Positions 54,486 to 63,772 of a stretch of 64,000 nt of DNA are shown in pieces (the first letter of the stretch is position 1; the number at the start of each line of letters is the position of its first letter). The DNA is taken from the NCBI GenBank assembly GCA_963798435.1, contig CAWCTF010000003.1:1-64000 (forward strand), in the 5' to 3' direction. The DNA is from JALHST01 sp963798435. GTDB lineage: Bacteria > Bacteroidota > Bacteroidia > Flavobacteriales > Flavobacteriaceae. The notes under the pieces were generated by a model. It did no database searches. It had not been told where the DNA came from and saw only the letters and a list, made by a program, of their open reading frames with translations. The translations under genes were made by a program, and so were the position numbers.

Positions 54486-57449
54486 TTATACTTTCCCGGC
54501 CTTAACGTCTTTTTTCAAGAAATCATACATTACGGGAGTTGCAATGAACAAGGATGAATACGTTCCCACCACAATACCAACGATCATGGCAAACATAAAA
54601 CCTCGTAGTGATTCCCCCCCAAAAACGAAGATGGCAATCAATACAACCAAGGTTGTAGAGGAGGTGTTCAAGGTTCTTCCCAAGGTACTATTCAAGGCAG
54701 AATTCGTGTTTTCACCTGATTTCCACCCTCTTTCTGCTACTATTTCACGAATACGGTCAAAAACGATTACCGTATCGTTCAAGGAGTACCCTATAACTGT
54801 CAGTATCGCAGCCACAAAAGCCTGATCGATTTCCATGTTAAAAGGCATGATTTTCCCAAACAAGGAGAAGACCCCTAATACCATGAGCACGTCGTGAAAT
54901 ACAGCTACTACGGCACCCAGTGAAAATTGCCACTTACGGAAACGGAATAAGATGTATAAGAAGACTACCGCCAAAGACCCTACTATGGCTAAAAAGGCGT
55001 TTTTCTTGATATCATCAGCAATGGTGGGGCCCACCTTTCGATATTTCATAACACCCACATTGTCATTGGGCCCTCCGGGAACAAATTCCTGAAAGGTAGT
55101 ACCATCTGGCATGTATTTTTGCAGGGTAGTGTATAATTTATCCAATATTTCATCATCAACTTCGGTACCTTCAACATCCACCTTATAATTAGTGGTTACC
55201 ATAATTTGGTTGGCGTCACCAAGGGTCTTGGCACTTGCACTCCCTAAGACTTTCGTTAGGTCATTGGTGATTTCAGACGGATTTACAGGGTCAACAAAAC
55301 GAATCTGATAGTTCCTACCACCTACAAAATCGACCCCTTGTTGCAGTCCTGGGCCAAAAAACAAAGACCAAAGCCCAATAACGACCAACGTACTAGAAAC
55401 GACATAGGCGATTTTACGTTTCGAAAGGAAATCAAAATTGGCACCGGTGAACAGGTTTTTAGTCAATGCAGTGCTAAAGTCCAACCTTCTCTCCCGAGCG
55501 CTAAGATACCAATCAATCAGCAATCGAGTTATAAAGATCGCGGTGAACAATGACGTAAGGATACCTATTAATAAGGTGGTTGCAAACCCTTTGATGGGGC
55601 CCGAACCAAAAAGGAACAAAATTAAAGCGGTCAGACCAGTTGTAATGTTCGCATCCAAAATCGAGGAAAGCGCATTGTCAAATCCATCGGCCACAGCTTG
55701 GCGTTTCCCCTTACCCTTGGCCATTTCTTCCTTGATACGTTCATAGATGATGACGTTCGCATCGACCGACATCCCCAAAGTTAATACGATACCTGCGATT
55801 CCAGGTAAGGTCAAGACGGCATTGAGACTTACGAGAACCCCAAAGATCAATAGAATATTTAGCAGGAGTGCAATATCGGCGAAGACCCCAGCCCTGCCAT
55901 AATAAAAGATCATCCATACCAATACGATTACCATGGCGATCATAAAGGAATTGAAGCCGCTATTGATGGCTTCCTGGCCCAAGGACGGCCCAACTACAAA
56001 TGAATCGATTATCTCTGCAGAAGCGGGCAATTTACCCGCCCTAAGTACATTGGCAATATCCTTGGTCTCATTTACGGTAAATTTTCCGGTTATTTCGGAG
56101 CGACCTCCTGAAATAGGGCCTGAAGAAACCCCAGGCGCGGTATATACCTTATTGTCCAAAACGATTGCGATCCCAGTTTGGTTCGTATAGGCATCTCCCG
56201 TTAATTTTTCCCATTCTTTGGCACCTTTGGTGTTCATGGTCATTGAAACGGCGGGTTTTCCGAATTGATCAAAATCATCCCGGGCATCGCTTACTACATC
56301 CCCACTAATTCTCGGCGTTCCTTCACGGTTTGATTTTAATGCATACAAATCAACCACCTCGGTTTCTGGCGTGGAAGGGCGTTCCCAAACGAATCTTGTA
56401 AACTGAATATCAGCTGGTAAAAGTCTGCGTATTTCGGGCATTCTCAGGTATTCTCCAACTTTGGCCGTATCCTTGATAGCGGCCCTGAACATGGCATTGG
56501 TACCAGGATTCGCTGGCAATAAAAGATTGAATAACGGATTCACCTGGTTGGCGATGTCCAAGGAATCTGAAGCAACATCCGACAAGAGGGAGTCAATCTC
56601 GGACTCTTCCTTTTGTGGTTGTTCCACTTTCGTGGTATCGACCATTGACTTCAATCGCTCATTAGCAGCAACGATAAACGTACTAAAACTTTGATTGCTT
56701 TGCGGATAGGTTTCCCAAAATTCAAGTTGTGCGGTACTCGATAATAGGTCTTGTGCACGCGCAATATCCCGGGCTCCTGGAAGTTCTACCAAGATTCTGC
56801 CTGAACTACCTTCACGCTGAATATTTGGTTGGGTAACTCCAAAACCATCGATACGCTCGCGTAATACTTCAAAAGCGGAAGATATTGATTCGTCGATTTT
56901 TCTACGGATAATGGGTTTTACCTCATCATCGCTCATTTGAAAGTTTACTGCATCACTGAGACCTTTATTTGCAAAAATATCGGGTGATGCCAATTTGGTT
57001 TCTCCCTTAATTTTGTCGAATGCCTCGAAAAATAAATTAATATAGGTATCATCGCTACTTTTGGAAGCTGTATCGGCATCGGCCAAGGCTTTATTGAAAA
57101 TCGGATTTTTAGTGTTATTGGCAAGGCCTTTCAAAATATCCTTAACAGAAATCTGCAAGGTAACATTGATACCTCCTTTCAGGTCAAGACCCTTGTTCAA
57201 TTCCTTTTTCTTGGCCTCATTGTAATCGGTAAAACCAAGGATGGGATTACTTCCAATCGAATCAAGATAGCTTGCCTCTAGGGCCTCGCGCCTTGCGACA
57301 TAATCATTTTCAGTATTGGAAACACGGCTGGCAGCGAAGACCTTAGCCTCCTTTTCAACCTTACTAGCGATAAAAGTGTAGGAGAGTTGATAGATACTTA
57401 CGAGTCCGAATAAAAGGGCAAAAAGCTTTACAAGTCCTTTATTTTGCAT
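54486..57449 (-). CDS. secDF: Protein translocase subunit SecDF (fused)
   Basis: 987-residue fusion of SecD and SecF, the proton-driven motor that helps Sec-exported proteins leave the channel. LDLKGGINVTLQISV, FEVLRERIDGFGVTQPNIQREGSSGRILVELPGARD and GPSLGQEAINSG mark SecD. SVDANVIIYERIKEEMAKG and the RND-type spans follow. GVDFVGGRNYQIRF, FNMEIDQAFVAAILTVIGYSLNDTVIVFDRIRE and LNTSSTTLVVLIAIF mark SecF. Frame intact. A good promoter precedes it and a terminator follows. Confidence 0.97.
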   Translation of the reverse strand: MQNKGLVKLFALLFGLVSIYQLSYTFIASKVEKEAKVFAASRVSNTENDYVARREALEASYLDSIGSNPILGFTDYNEAKKKELNKGLDLKGGINVTLQISVKDILKGLANNTKNPIFNKALADADTASKSSDDTYINLFFEAFDKIKGETKLASPDIFANKGLSDAVNFQMSDDEVKPIIRRKIDESISSAFEVLRERIDGFGVTQPNIQREGSSGRILVELPGARDIARAQDLLSSTAQLEFWETYPQSNQSFSTFIVAANERLKSMVDTTKVEQPQKEESEIDSLLSDVASDSLDIANQVNPLFNLLLPANPGTNAMFRAAIKDTAKVGEYLRMPEIRRLLPADIQFTRFVWERPSTPETEVVDLYALKSNREGTPRISGDVVSDARDDFDQFGKPAVSMTMNTKGAKEWEKLTGDAYTNQTGIAIVLDNKVYTAPGVSSGPISGGRSEITGKFTVNETKDIANVLRAGKLPASAEIIDSFVVGPSLGQEAINSGFNSFMIAMVIVLVWMIFYYGRAGVFADIALLLNILLIFGVLVSLNAVLTLPGIAGIVLTLGMSVDANVIIYERIKEEMAKGKGKRQAVADGFDNALSSILDANITTGLTALILFLFGSGPIKGFATTLLIGILTSLFTAIFITRLLIDWYLSARERRLDFSTALTKNLFTGANFDFLSKRKIAYVVSSTLVVIGLWSLFFGPGLQQGVDFVGGRNYQIRFVDPVNPSEITNDLTKVLGSASAKTLGDANQIMVTTNYKVDVEGTEVDDEILDKLYTTLQKYMPDGTTFQEFVPGGPNDNVGVMKYRKVGPTIADDIKKNAFLAIVGSLAVVFLYILFRFRKWQFSLGAVVAVFHDVLMVLGVFSLFGKIMPFNMEIDQAFVAAILTVIGYSLNDTVIVFDRIREIVAERGWKSGENTNSALNSTLGRTLNTSSTTLVVLIAIFVFGGESLRGFMFAMIVGIVVGTYSSLFIATPVMYDFLKKDVKAGKV

Positions 57450-57489
57450 GGGTTGAATATATTTTAGCGATGCATTTATTAAATGCGTG

Positions 57490-57520
57490 CAAATATATGA
57501 TTTACCCTAGGAATTGACAA
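57490..57520 (-). promoter_or_regulatory. Bacteroidetes sigma-70-type promoter of secDF
   Basis: On the minus strand attg (-33 box, TTG at 57518-57520), 20 bases, then tatatttg (57490-57497) fits TTTG-N19/20-TAnnTTTG closely. It is about 40 bases before the secDF ATG. Confidence 0.6.
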
Positions 57521-57540
57521 TATATATTTAGTAGTAATTA

Positions 57541-57579
57541 AAAAAACGAACTACACCCCGCAATTACGGCGTGTAGTTC
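57541..57579 (-). terminator. Rho-independent terminator of mdh
   Basis: Arms gaactacac (57548-57556) and gtgtagttc (57571-57579) pair, with further pairing inside. On the minus strand a run of T follows, 20 bases after the mdh stop. Confidence 0.75.
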
Positions 57580-57599
57580 TATAAAAATCAGAGAATTCG

Positions 57600-58526
57600 T
57601 TATAGGGTTAGAAGATTATTGGTCGCGGTGACCCCTTCAGCACTTTCCTTCATTTTTGCTTTTTCGGCACTGCTTAGGGGTATATCAACGATTTTCTCAA
57701 TACCATTTTTTCCTAAAATCACCGGGACACCAATACATATGTCCTTTAGGCCATATTCGCCATCCAAAAAGGTCGAACAGGGAAATAACTTCTTTTGATC
57801 ACAGGCTATGGCTTGAACCAAGGCCGAGACCGCAGCACCAGGAGCATACCAGGCACTTGTTCCCAATAATTTGGTCAAGGTAGCACCACCGACTTTGGTG
57901 TCTTCAGAGACTTGTGCCAAACGATCGGAGGATAAAAACTCGGAAACCTTGATACTATTTCTTGTGGCATGGGATACCAAAGGTACCATCCCAGTATCAC
58001 TATGACCGCCTATTACCATACCATCAACATCTGATATCGGAGCTCCCAAAGCCTCAGCGAGGCGATATTTAAAACGGGCACTGTCTAGCGCACCTCCCAT
58101 GCCAATGATCTTGTTCTTTGGCAATCCGGTCGTCTTATGAACCAGATAGGTCATGGTATCCATTGGGTTGCTAACAACGATCAACGTTACCTTCGGCGAA
58201 TGCTGTATTAGATTCGAAGCTACGGTTTTTACGATTCCTGCATTGATGCCGATCAATTCTTCGCGCGTCATACCAGGCTTTCTTGGAATCCCCGAGGTAA
58301 TCACTGCGATGTCGCTACCAGCCGTCTGGGCATAATCATTGGTAACCCCAGTAATCTTAGTATCGAAACCGTTTAATGAGGCACATTGCATCAAATCCAT
58401 GGCCTTGCCTTCGGCATAGCCTTCCTTGATATCTAATAATACCACTTCTGATGCAAAATTCTTGATGGCAATGTATTCGGCACAACTCGCACCTACGGCG
58501 CCTGCCCCTACGACGGTAATTTTCAT
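57600..58526 (-). CDS. mdh: Malate dehydrogenase (LDH-like type)
   Basis: 308 residues, oxidising malate to oxaloacetate with NAD. GAGAVGASCAEYIA is the dinucleotide site and LLDIKEGYAEGKAMDL ends in the Asp that selects NAD. SGIPRKPGMTREELI carries the substrate Arg residues, SNPMDTMTYL and GGALDSARFKYRLAEAL follow, and GGHSDTGMVPLVSHA holds the catalytic His. Frame intact, monocistronic between its own promoter and terminator. Confidence 0.96.
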   Translation of the reverse strand: MKITVVGAGAVGASCAEYIAIKNFASEVVLLDIKEGYAEGKAMDLMQCASLNGFDTKITGVTNDYAQTAGSDIAVITSGIPRKPGMTREELIGINAGIVKTVASNLIQHSPKVTLIVVSNPMDTMTYLVHKTTGLPKNKIIGMGGALDSARFKYRLAEALGAPISDVDGMVIGGHSDTGMVPLVSHATRNSIKVSEFLSSDRLAQVSEDTKVGGATLTKLLGTSAWYAPGAAVSALVQAIACDQKKLFPCSTFLDGEYGLKDICIGVPVILGKNGIEKIVDIPLSSAEKAKMKESAEGVTATNNLLTL

Positions 58527-58557
58527 ATTTGAGTTTTTACTTAGATTTTTAATGGTT

Positions 58558-58565
58558 CAAAAATA
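58558..58565 (-). promoter_or_regulatory. -7 element for mdh
   Basis: Minus strand tatttttg matches TAnnTTTG and stands about 32 bases before the mdh ATG. No clear -33 box. Confidence 0.4.
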
Positions 58566-58775
58566 CAGAATTTAACAGATAAATGGGTCCGAAATATACT
58601 TTTATATCGTCGCCTGCCGAAATAATAATAAGCTGCCAAAACGGCACTTGTTAAAAAAAGAAGTCGTTCAACGAAGAAAAATAAAATTAGATGTCGTACG
58701 TCGATTCTTTGCAATACGGAACGGGCTAAGAGCGTTAAAATCAGTAGAAAACCCCGAATCAAAAAAACCTACCCG

Positions 58776-59147
58776 ATGAAAAAACTCTTTTCATTCGTTG
58801 CACTTGTCGGAATCATTTTTGTCAGCAATTGCTCCCGTATCCCTGAAAACAATGATCCTGTTATCGGCGTTTGGACCCGATTGGAAGTCCAAACCGTGAA
58901 CGCATCTGAAAAACATATCATTCGAAGGGAATGGATATTCAATGACGCCTATCTCGGCAGATTTCACCGCATCGAAGATGGAAAGATCGTAATCAAGACC
59001 GATTTTAAATGGAAACTGGAAGATGGCAAATATAGCATCTCCTATCCGGGCATTGACAGGCCGACTGATGTGGTTATTATGAAAACCGTTCCCCAAAGTG
59101 CACTTTTAGAACGCATAGATGGTTTTCAAATGGCAGCCAGAGAGTAG
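58776..59147 (+). CDS. Small lipocalin-like lipoprotein
   Basis: 123 residues. Leader MKKLFSFVALVGIIFVSNC ends at lipobox Cys19. The mature part (DPVIGVWTRLEVQ, REWIFNDAYLGRFHRIEDGKI, FKWKLEDGKYSISYPG, DVVIMKTVP) has the short strand pattern and GxW motif near the start seen in lipocalin-like DUF proteins. Function unknown. Followed by a strong terminator. Confidence 0.7.
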   Translation: MKKLFSFVALVGIIFVSNCSRIPENNDPVIGVWTRLEVQTVNASEKHIIRREWIFNDAYLGRFHRIEDGKIVIKTDFKWKLEDGKYSISYPGIDRPTDVVIMKTVPQSALLERIDGFQMAARE

Positions 59148-59212
59148 CTCTCAATTAAAAACATGGTATTTCTTATAAATGGGATTAAGTCAAAGTAATC
59201 CTTGCAAAAATC

Positions 59213-59245
59213 AAAAAAAGCGCCGCCCCCTTGCGGCGCTTTTTC
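59213..59245. terminator. Rho-independent terminator
   Basis: agcgccgc / gcggcgct stem with loop cccctt, A-run before and T-run after, so it can work both ways. It ends the lipoprotein transcript. Confidence 0.9.
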
Positions 59246-59825
59246 GATGGCCTTTGTTTTGGAACCTACTCAAAAACAAAACCTTTTGTAATACTAAATT
59301 AAAGCGTCAAAAGAACCATAAAATAACAGTATTAAACATTCGCCTGAAGATACCTTATAATACTGAATTTAAGGCACCCGCATTCCCCATGTAAGGTGCC
59401 ATAAGAAACTGCCCTAGCCACTTCTACCCTATTCATGTTTATACCATTTGTGATTTTTTCATTCGACGATCGTAATCCATGAACGTAGTATCCCATTAGG
59501 GCACAACGATATTCTTTTACAAGAAGGAATATTCCCACTAAATATTGGAGTTTTACGACGAACTGTATTATTATTCCGATGAAATACACAAATTCACTGA
59601 TCAAGATTGAGTATCGGCCCATGGCATCGCAAAACGAATGTCCCAGATATACAGTTTTCCGACCGATAGTAGGTGTCAGTACCTTCATTGCGCATTCGCT
59701 ACATGCTTCAGGGCCGGAGCTACTGACAAGGCGAATAACGAAGTTCCTTGTCGTGATTATGATTGGTGCGATTAGAATAAACGTATTAGGAGGTAACCTG
59801 GTAAGAAGACTTAAAAAATGGGCAT
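59246..59825. other. 580 bases without a supportable gene
   Basis: Both strands contain open stretches (59332-59892 minus, 59579-59827 plus), but neither has recognisable motifs, a signal peptide or a convincing start, and the minus one would run through a terminator. Composition is like the neighbours. It may hold a decayed or lineage-specific gene or an RNA. Confidence 0.5.
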
Positions 59826-59850
59826 AAAAAAACCCGATGTTTCCATCGGG
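59826..59850 (-). terminator. Rho-independent terminator of the DUF6588-like gene
   Basis: cccgatg / catcggg stem, loop tttc. Read on the minus strand it is followed by seven T, 29 bases after the stop at 59879. Confidence 0.85.
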
Positions 59851-59878
59851 CCTTCCATTATTCGTAGTGATTGGTTGA

Positions 59879-60892
59879 TTACCGAAGTCCAAAATTAATC
59901 CCGACAGACAGACTATTGAAGTCAGCTAGCGTATAATCGGCATTCAATCTGAAAAAGCCAAGTTTTAATTTTGCACCAATGTTCGCGCGTATACCATTTA
60001 CATCGTTGGCAATCGAAAACGGATCGGTATAGGTTTGTTGAAATGGGCCCGATTGTACCTGATACGTACCCAATAAATCGGTATTCGACTTCCCGGTCAG
60101 GTATCCAATTCCGCCATAAAAATTGATGATGGGCAATTTGGTCGATACCACAGCTTGAAACGCCCATGTATTCATTACCACGTCTATTCGTTGATCCGTC
60201 CCGGCAATGACATCGGTATTGGTAAAATCATAGGTGCCATCGAGATGCGTATAGCCTATGAGACCTGAAATGCTCACTGGAAATATTTTTCCGGCGGGCA
60301 GATACTGCGTAAATTCATGCTGCAACCCGATACCATAGAGACCTATAGCGACCTCATTGGTATTGATCTTTGGCAAAAACCGCGCCTTTACTTCAGTTCC
60401 TCTAGACAGTCCTACAGCAACCTGTAAGAAGGCCGACGGAACAAAATTAATATTTTCCGAGGCCAGGCCCGTTGGAAGTTCAATATCAGCGCGCTCTGTG
60501 ATGCCTGGCGCAATCTCTGACTCGACATAGGCATTTATTCCCTTTATATCTCCTAAAGCGGTAGAAACCAGTTTAGAAGGGCTGCCATCGGCAAACTTTA
60601 AATTCTCATATTCGGCGGTATCTAATAAAAAGGTTTTCTTAGCATCCTTATTCTTGAAACTGGCCATATTCCCGATAATGGATATTTCAAAACCTCCGAG
60701 TGGCTTTGAATCTCCCGAATTGTACCAACCATTCGAGATGCTATGCATTGCCCCTTCTGAAACAGGCGACAAATAAGAATTTGCAAATTTTTCGGCATCG
60801 CCAAGGCCGGCCGCCAAAATATCATTGAGATTGGTTTGGGACCAACTCTGAACGCTGATCAATACTAGAAGTAGGAAAAATACTCTTTTCAT
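59879..60892 (-). CDS. DUF6588-like outer-membrane protein
   Basis: About 337 residues. ATG 60892 (MKRVFFLLLVLISVQSWSQ, a signal peptide) is chosen over the in-frame ATG 60910. LGDAEKFANSYLSPVSEGAMHSISNGWYNS and PLGGFEISIIGN are typical of this Bacteroidetes family. VAIGLYGIGLQHEFTQYLPAG and NFYGGIGYLTGKS continue with barrel-like strands, and the end is LSVGINFGLR. Predicted outer-membrane barrel of unknown function. Its start lies just after the gyrB terminator, so it needs its own promoter within a very short gap or depends on read-through. Confidence 0.75.
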   Translation of the reverse strand: MKRVFFLLLVLISVQSWSQTNLNDILAAGLGDAEKFANSYLSPVSEGAMHSISNGWYNSGDSKPLGGFEISIIGNMASFKNKDAKKTFLLDTAEYENLKFADGSPSKLVSTALGDIKGINAYVESEIAPGITERADIELPTGLASENINFVPSAFLQVAVGLSRGTEVKARFLPKINTNEVAIGLYGIGLQHEFTQYLPAGKIFPVSISGLIGYTHLDGTYDFTNTDVIAGTDQRIDVVMNTWAFQAVVSTKLPIINFYGGIGYLTGKSNTDLLGTYQVQSGPFQQTYTDPFSIANDVNGIRANIGAKLKLGFFRLNADYTLADFNSLSVGINFGLR

Positions 60893-60914
60893 AATGTAAG
60901 TTTTCCCCAAAACT

Positions 60915-60945
60915 AAAAAACCTGCACTGATGGTGCAGGTTTTTG
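60915..60945 (-). terminator. Rho-independent terminator of gyrB
   Basis: aacctgcac / gtgcaggtt stem with loop tgatg; T-run on the minus strand. Begins about 20 bases after the gyrB stop at 60964. Confidence 0.85.
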
Positions 60946-60963
60946 TTGTGTATGTACCGATTC

Positions 60964-62919
60964 TTATGCATCAATGTTCGCATACACGGCATTTTTCTCA
61001 ATAAATTCCCTTCTTGGTGGTACTTCATCCCCCATTAACATCGAGAAGATTCGATCGGCCTCGGTCGCGTTATCAATGGTAATTTGGCGTAGGGTCCTAA
61101 AATTCGGATTCATGGTAGTATCCCATAATTGTTCGGCATTCATTTCACCAAGACCCTTGTAGCGCTGTATATTGACACCCCCGCTATAACTTTCCGCAAT
61201 GGCATCTCGTTCCTTATCATCCCATGCATACTGCTTTTTTGCTCCTTTTTTCACAAGATATAAAGGTGGTGTGGCAATATATACATGGCCTCCTTCGATC
61301 AATTCACGCATATATCGAAAGAAAAACGTCAATATCAAGGTCTCAATATGGCTTCCATCTACGTCGGCATCACACATGATGACTACCTTATGATATCGCA
61401 ATTTATCAAGGTTTAAGGCCTTACTATCATCTTCGGTTCCAATGGTTACCCCTAAAGCTGTATAGATGTTCTTTATTTCCTCGTTTTCAAATACCCGATG
61501 GGTCATGGCCTTTTCAACATTCAGGATTTTACCGCGCAAAGGCAGTATCGCCTGAAAGTTTCGGTCCCTACCTTGCTTAGCGGTTCCTCCTGCAGAATCA
61601 CCTTCGACCAAAAATACTTCGCAAAGGGTAGGATCTTGTTCGGAACAATCGGAAAGTTTTCCGGGCAGGCCCCCAATACTCATAACGGTCTTTCGCTGTA
61701 CCATTTCGCGCGCCTTGGTTGCGGCATGCCTTGCCTGTGCCGCCAATATCACCTTTTGCACGATGATCTTGGCATCATCTGGATGTTCTTCCAGATAATC
61801 GGTCAACATTTCCGAAACTGCCTGTGAAACTGCTGCCGAAACTTCACGGTTTCCAAGTTTGGTCTTCGTCTGTCCTTCAAATTGGGGCTCTTGCACCTTC
61901 ACCGAGATGATGGCTGTCAACCCTTCCCTAAAATCATCCCCTTGGACTTCGAACTTTAACTTATCGAGCATCCCAGACGCGTCGGCATATTTCTTTAAGG
62001 TAGTGGTTAGCCCTCTTCTAAAACCGGATAGATGCGTACCGCCTTCGTGCGTATTGATATTATTGACATACGAATGGAGGTTTTCGGTATAGCTGGTATT
62101 GTAGATCATGGCTACCTCTACCGGGATATCATTTTTCTCGCCTTCCATGGCTATGACATTCTTGATCAAGGACTCCCGGTTCCCATCCAAAAATTTAACG
62201 AATTCCTTCAGGCCTTCATCCGAATGAAAGGTTTCCGACACAAATTCCCCTTTGTCATCCTTCTGACGTCTATCGGTCAAGGAAAGGGTCACTCCTTTAT
62301 TTAAAAAGGAAAGTTCCCGCATTCTATTGGCCAGTGTCTCATAACTATATTCAATGGTCTGGTTAAATATCTGTTCATCGGGATGAAAGGTGACCATGGT
62401 ACCCCTTTTTGTGGTTTCACCCACACTTTTTACGGGATACATTGCTTTGCCACGTTCATACTCCTGCTCCCAGATTTTCCCATCGCGATATACGGTCGCT
62501 TTCAAATGATCGGAAAGCGCATTCACTACTGAAACCCCAACACCATGAAGTCCACCGGAAACCTTATAGGAATCCTTATCGAATTTGCCACCCGCACCGA
62601 TTTTGGTCATGACCACCTCCAAGGCGGAAATACCTTCCTTTTTGTGAAGGTCTACAGGAATCCCCCTTCCATTGTCGATGGTGGTAATTGAATTATTTTC
62701 ATTGATAATGACCTCTATGGTATCGCAATGGCCGCCCATTGCCTCATCGATAGAGTTATCGACCACTTCGTATACCAAATGGTGTAGGCCTCGTATGCCA
62801 ATATCCCCAATGTACATAGAAGGGCGCATACGCACGTGTTCCATACCCTCTAGGGCCTGAATACTATCCGCCGAATATTTTTCCTTGTTTTCGTCTTTGT
62901 CTTTTGCTTCTTCGCTCAT
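60964..62919 (-). CDS. gyrB: DNA gyrase subunit B
   Basis: 651 residues; ATPase half of the enzyme that adds negative supercoils. SIQALEGMEHVRMRPSMYIGD, DNGRGIPVDLH, GGLHGVGVSVVNALS (ATP site), the TOPRIM motifs VEGDSAGGTAKQGRDR and CDADVDGSHI, and the C-terminal RYKGLGEMNAEQLWDTTMNP are complete. ATG 62919 (MSEEAKDKDENKEKYSADS) is chosen over the upstream ATG 62970, which would overlap the promoter. It lacks the 170-residue insert of the proteobacterial form, as expected in Bacteroidetes. Confidence 0.98.
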   Translation of the reverse strand: MSEEAKDKDENKEKYSADSIQALEGMEHVRMRPSMYIGDIGIRGLHHLVYEVVDNSIDEAMGGHCDTIEVIINENNSITTIDNGRGIPVDLHKKEGISALEVVMTKIGAGGKFDKDSYKVSGGLHGVGVSVVNALSDHLKATVYRDGKIWEQEYERGKAMYPVKSVGETTKRGTMVTFHPDEQIFNQTIEYSYETLANRMRELSFLNKGVTLSLTDRRQKDDKGEFVSETFHSDEGLKEFVKFLDGNRESLIKNVIAMEGEKNDIPVEVAMIYNTSYTENLHSYVNNINTHEGGTHLSGFRRGLTTTLKKYADASGMLDKLKFEVQGDDFREGLTAIISVKVQEPQFEGQTKTKLGNREVSAAVSQAVSEMLTDYLEEHPDDAKIIVQKVILAAQARHAATKAREMVQRKTVMSIGGLPGKLSDCSEQDPTLCEVFLVEGDSAGGTAKQGRDRNFQAILPLRGKILNVEKAMTHRVFENEEIKNIYTALGVTIGTEDDSKALNLDKLRYHKVVIMCDADVDGSHIETLILTFFFRYMRELIEGGHVYIATPPLYLVKKGAKKQYAWDDKERDAIAESYSGGVNIQRYKGLGEMNAEQLWDTTMNPNFRTLRQITIDNATEADRIFSMLMGDEVPPRREFIEKNAVYANIDA

Positions 62920-62957
62920 AAAATAATAGGTTGTTCGACTTAATTTTGAGAATCCTG

Positions 62958-62965
62958 CAAATATA
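62958..62965 (-). promoter_or_regulatory. -7 element for gyrB
   Basis: Minus strand tatatttg, exact TAnnTTTG, 38 bases before the gyrB ATG. -33 box not evident. Confidence 0.45.
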
Positions 62966-63115
62966 CGCAATAGCCCATGGAATATGGGGTTTTAAGGTTT
63001 TATTAACCTCGAAGTTATCAACAAAAATTGTGGAAAATTTGGCGTCTTTAAACCCGTCGATGCCGCCCTTTGAAGAATGGCGGTTTTACGCAAGATACTG
63101 TGTGTATTTAACTGA

Positions 63116-63763
63116 CTATCGTGATAGGTTTTTGATCAAATAATGTTTCTTTATCTTTCCGAACAATCCGACGTAGAGATAAAGCTTTAATGGTCTAGCC
63201 TTTAGCTTTTCCTTGAATTTAATCGATGATTTATTAAAATAATGTGTTATACTGTAGGTTGTATCCTTCCCCATCTCTCGCAATAACCGATAGCTTTCAT
63301 AGCGTAGATACGGGGCTAAATTGCGGCCGCGATAGGCGTTGAACGTCCACATGTTCAATAAATATGCCTCATTTTCCTTTAATGTGAAGGTTCTATGCCT
63401 AAATTCAAAGTCGTTCAATTCCATAAACATAAAGGCGGCGATTTCTTTGTTATGTTCCAGGCCGATACACAGTTGGCCCTTTTTAAAGCTTTCGATCATT
63501 TCTTCTTCGGCCTGCCGAGGCATGCCTTTGACCATAATCTTGATTTCCTCCAGATTCAAATAACGAAGCGTATAATCGGAAATTTTACCTTTGATAGCAG
63601 GAATTTCGCAGGGTTCAAAACCCTCCTGGACCCAATAATATGGCATGATGTCAATTCCGAGTGTGGCCAATCGATTCTGAAGACCCATCAAAAATAATCC
63701 TTTTCGTATGATGATCCAAAATCTTTTGAAAGCGGGAACCCGCTTTCCTTCCTTTATCCCCAT
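63116..63763 (-). CDS. GNAT-like acyltransferase, uncharacterised
   Basis: 215 residues. The core reads IMVKGMPRQAEEEMIESFKKGQLCIGLEHNKEIAAFMFMELNDF, then YLLNMWTFNAYRGRNLAPYLRYESYRLLREMG, where a RGRNLAPYL-type loop resembles the acetyl-CoA pyrophosphate site of GNAT enzymes, and SITHYFNKSSIKFKEKL. Substrate unknown. Starts nine bases after the BKACE gene, so the two may be co-transcribed. Confidence 0.6.
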   Translation of the reverse strand: MGIKEGKRVPAFKRFWIIIRKGLFLMGLQNRLATLGIDIMPYYWVQEGFEPCEIPAIKGKISDYTLRYLNLEEIKIMVKGMPRQAEEEMIESFKKGQLCIGLEHNKEIAAFMFMELNDFEFRHRTFTLKENEAYLLNMWTFNAYRGRNLAPYLRYESYRLLREMGKDTTYSITHYFNKSSIKFKEKLKARPLKLYLYVGLFGKIKKHYLIKNLSR

Positions 63764-63772
63764 TTCTTAATT

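Noticed and set aside
58541..58762. 73-residue minus-strand frame between mdh and the lipoprotein
   Set aside because: It overlaps the mdh promoter region, has no family features and its start is not preceded by a ribosome site.
59332..59892. 186-residue minus-strand frame
   Set aside because: It runs through a strong terminator hairpin at 59833-59850 and into the DUF6588-like gene, with no recognisable domain.
62931..63143. 70-residue plus-strand frame upstream of gyrB
   Set aside because: It crosses the gyrB promoter and the end of the GNAT-like gene and shows no conserved feature.
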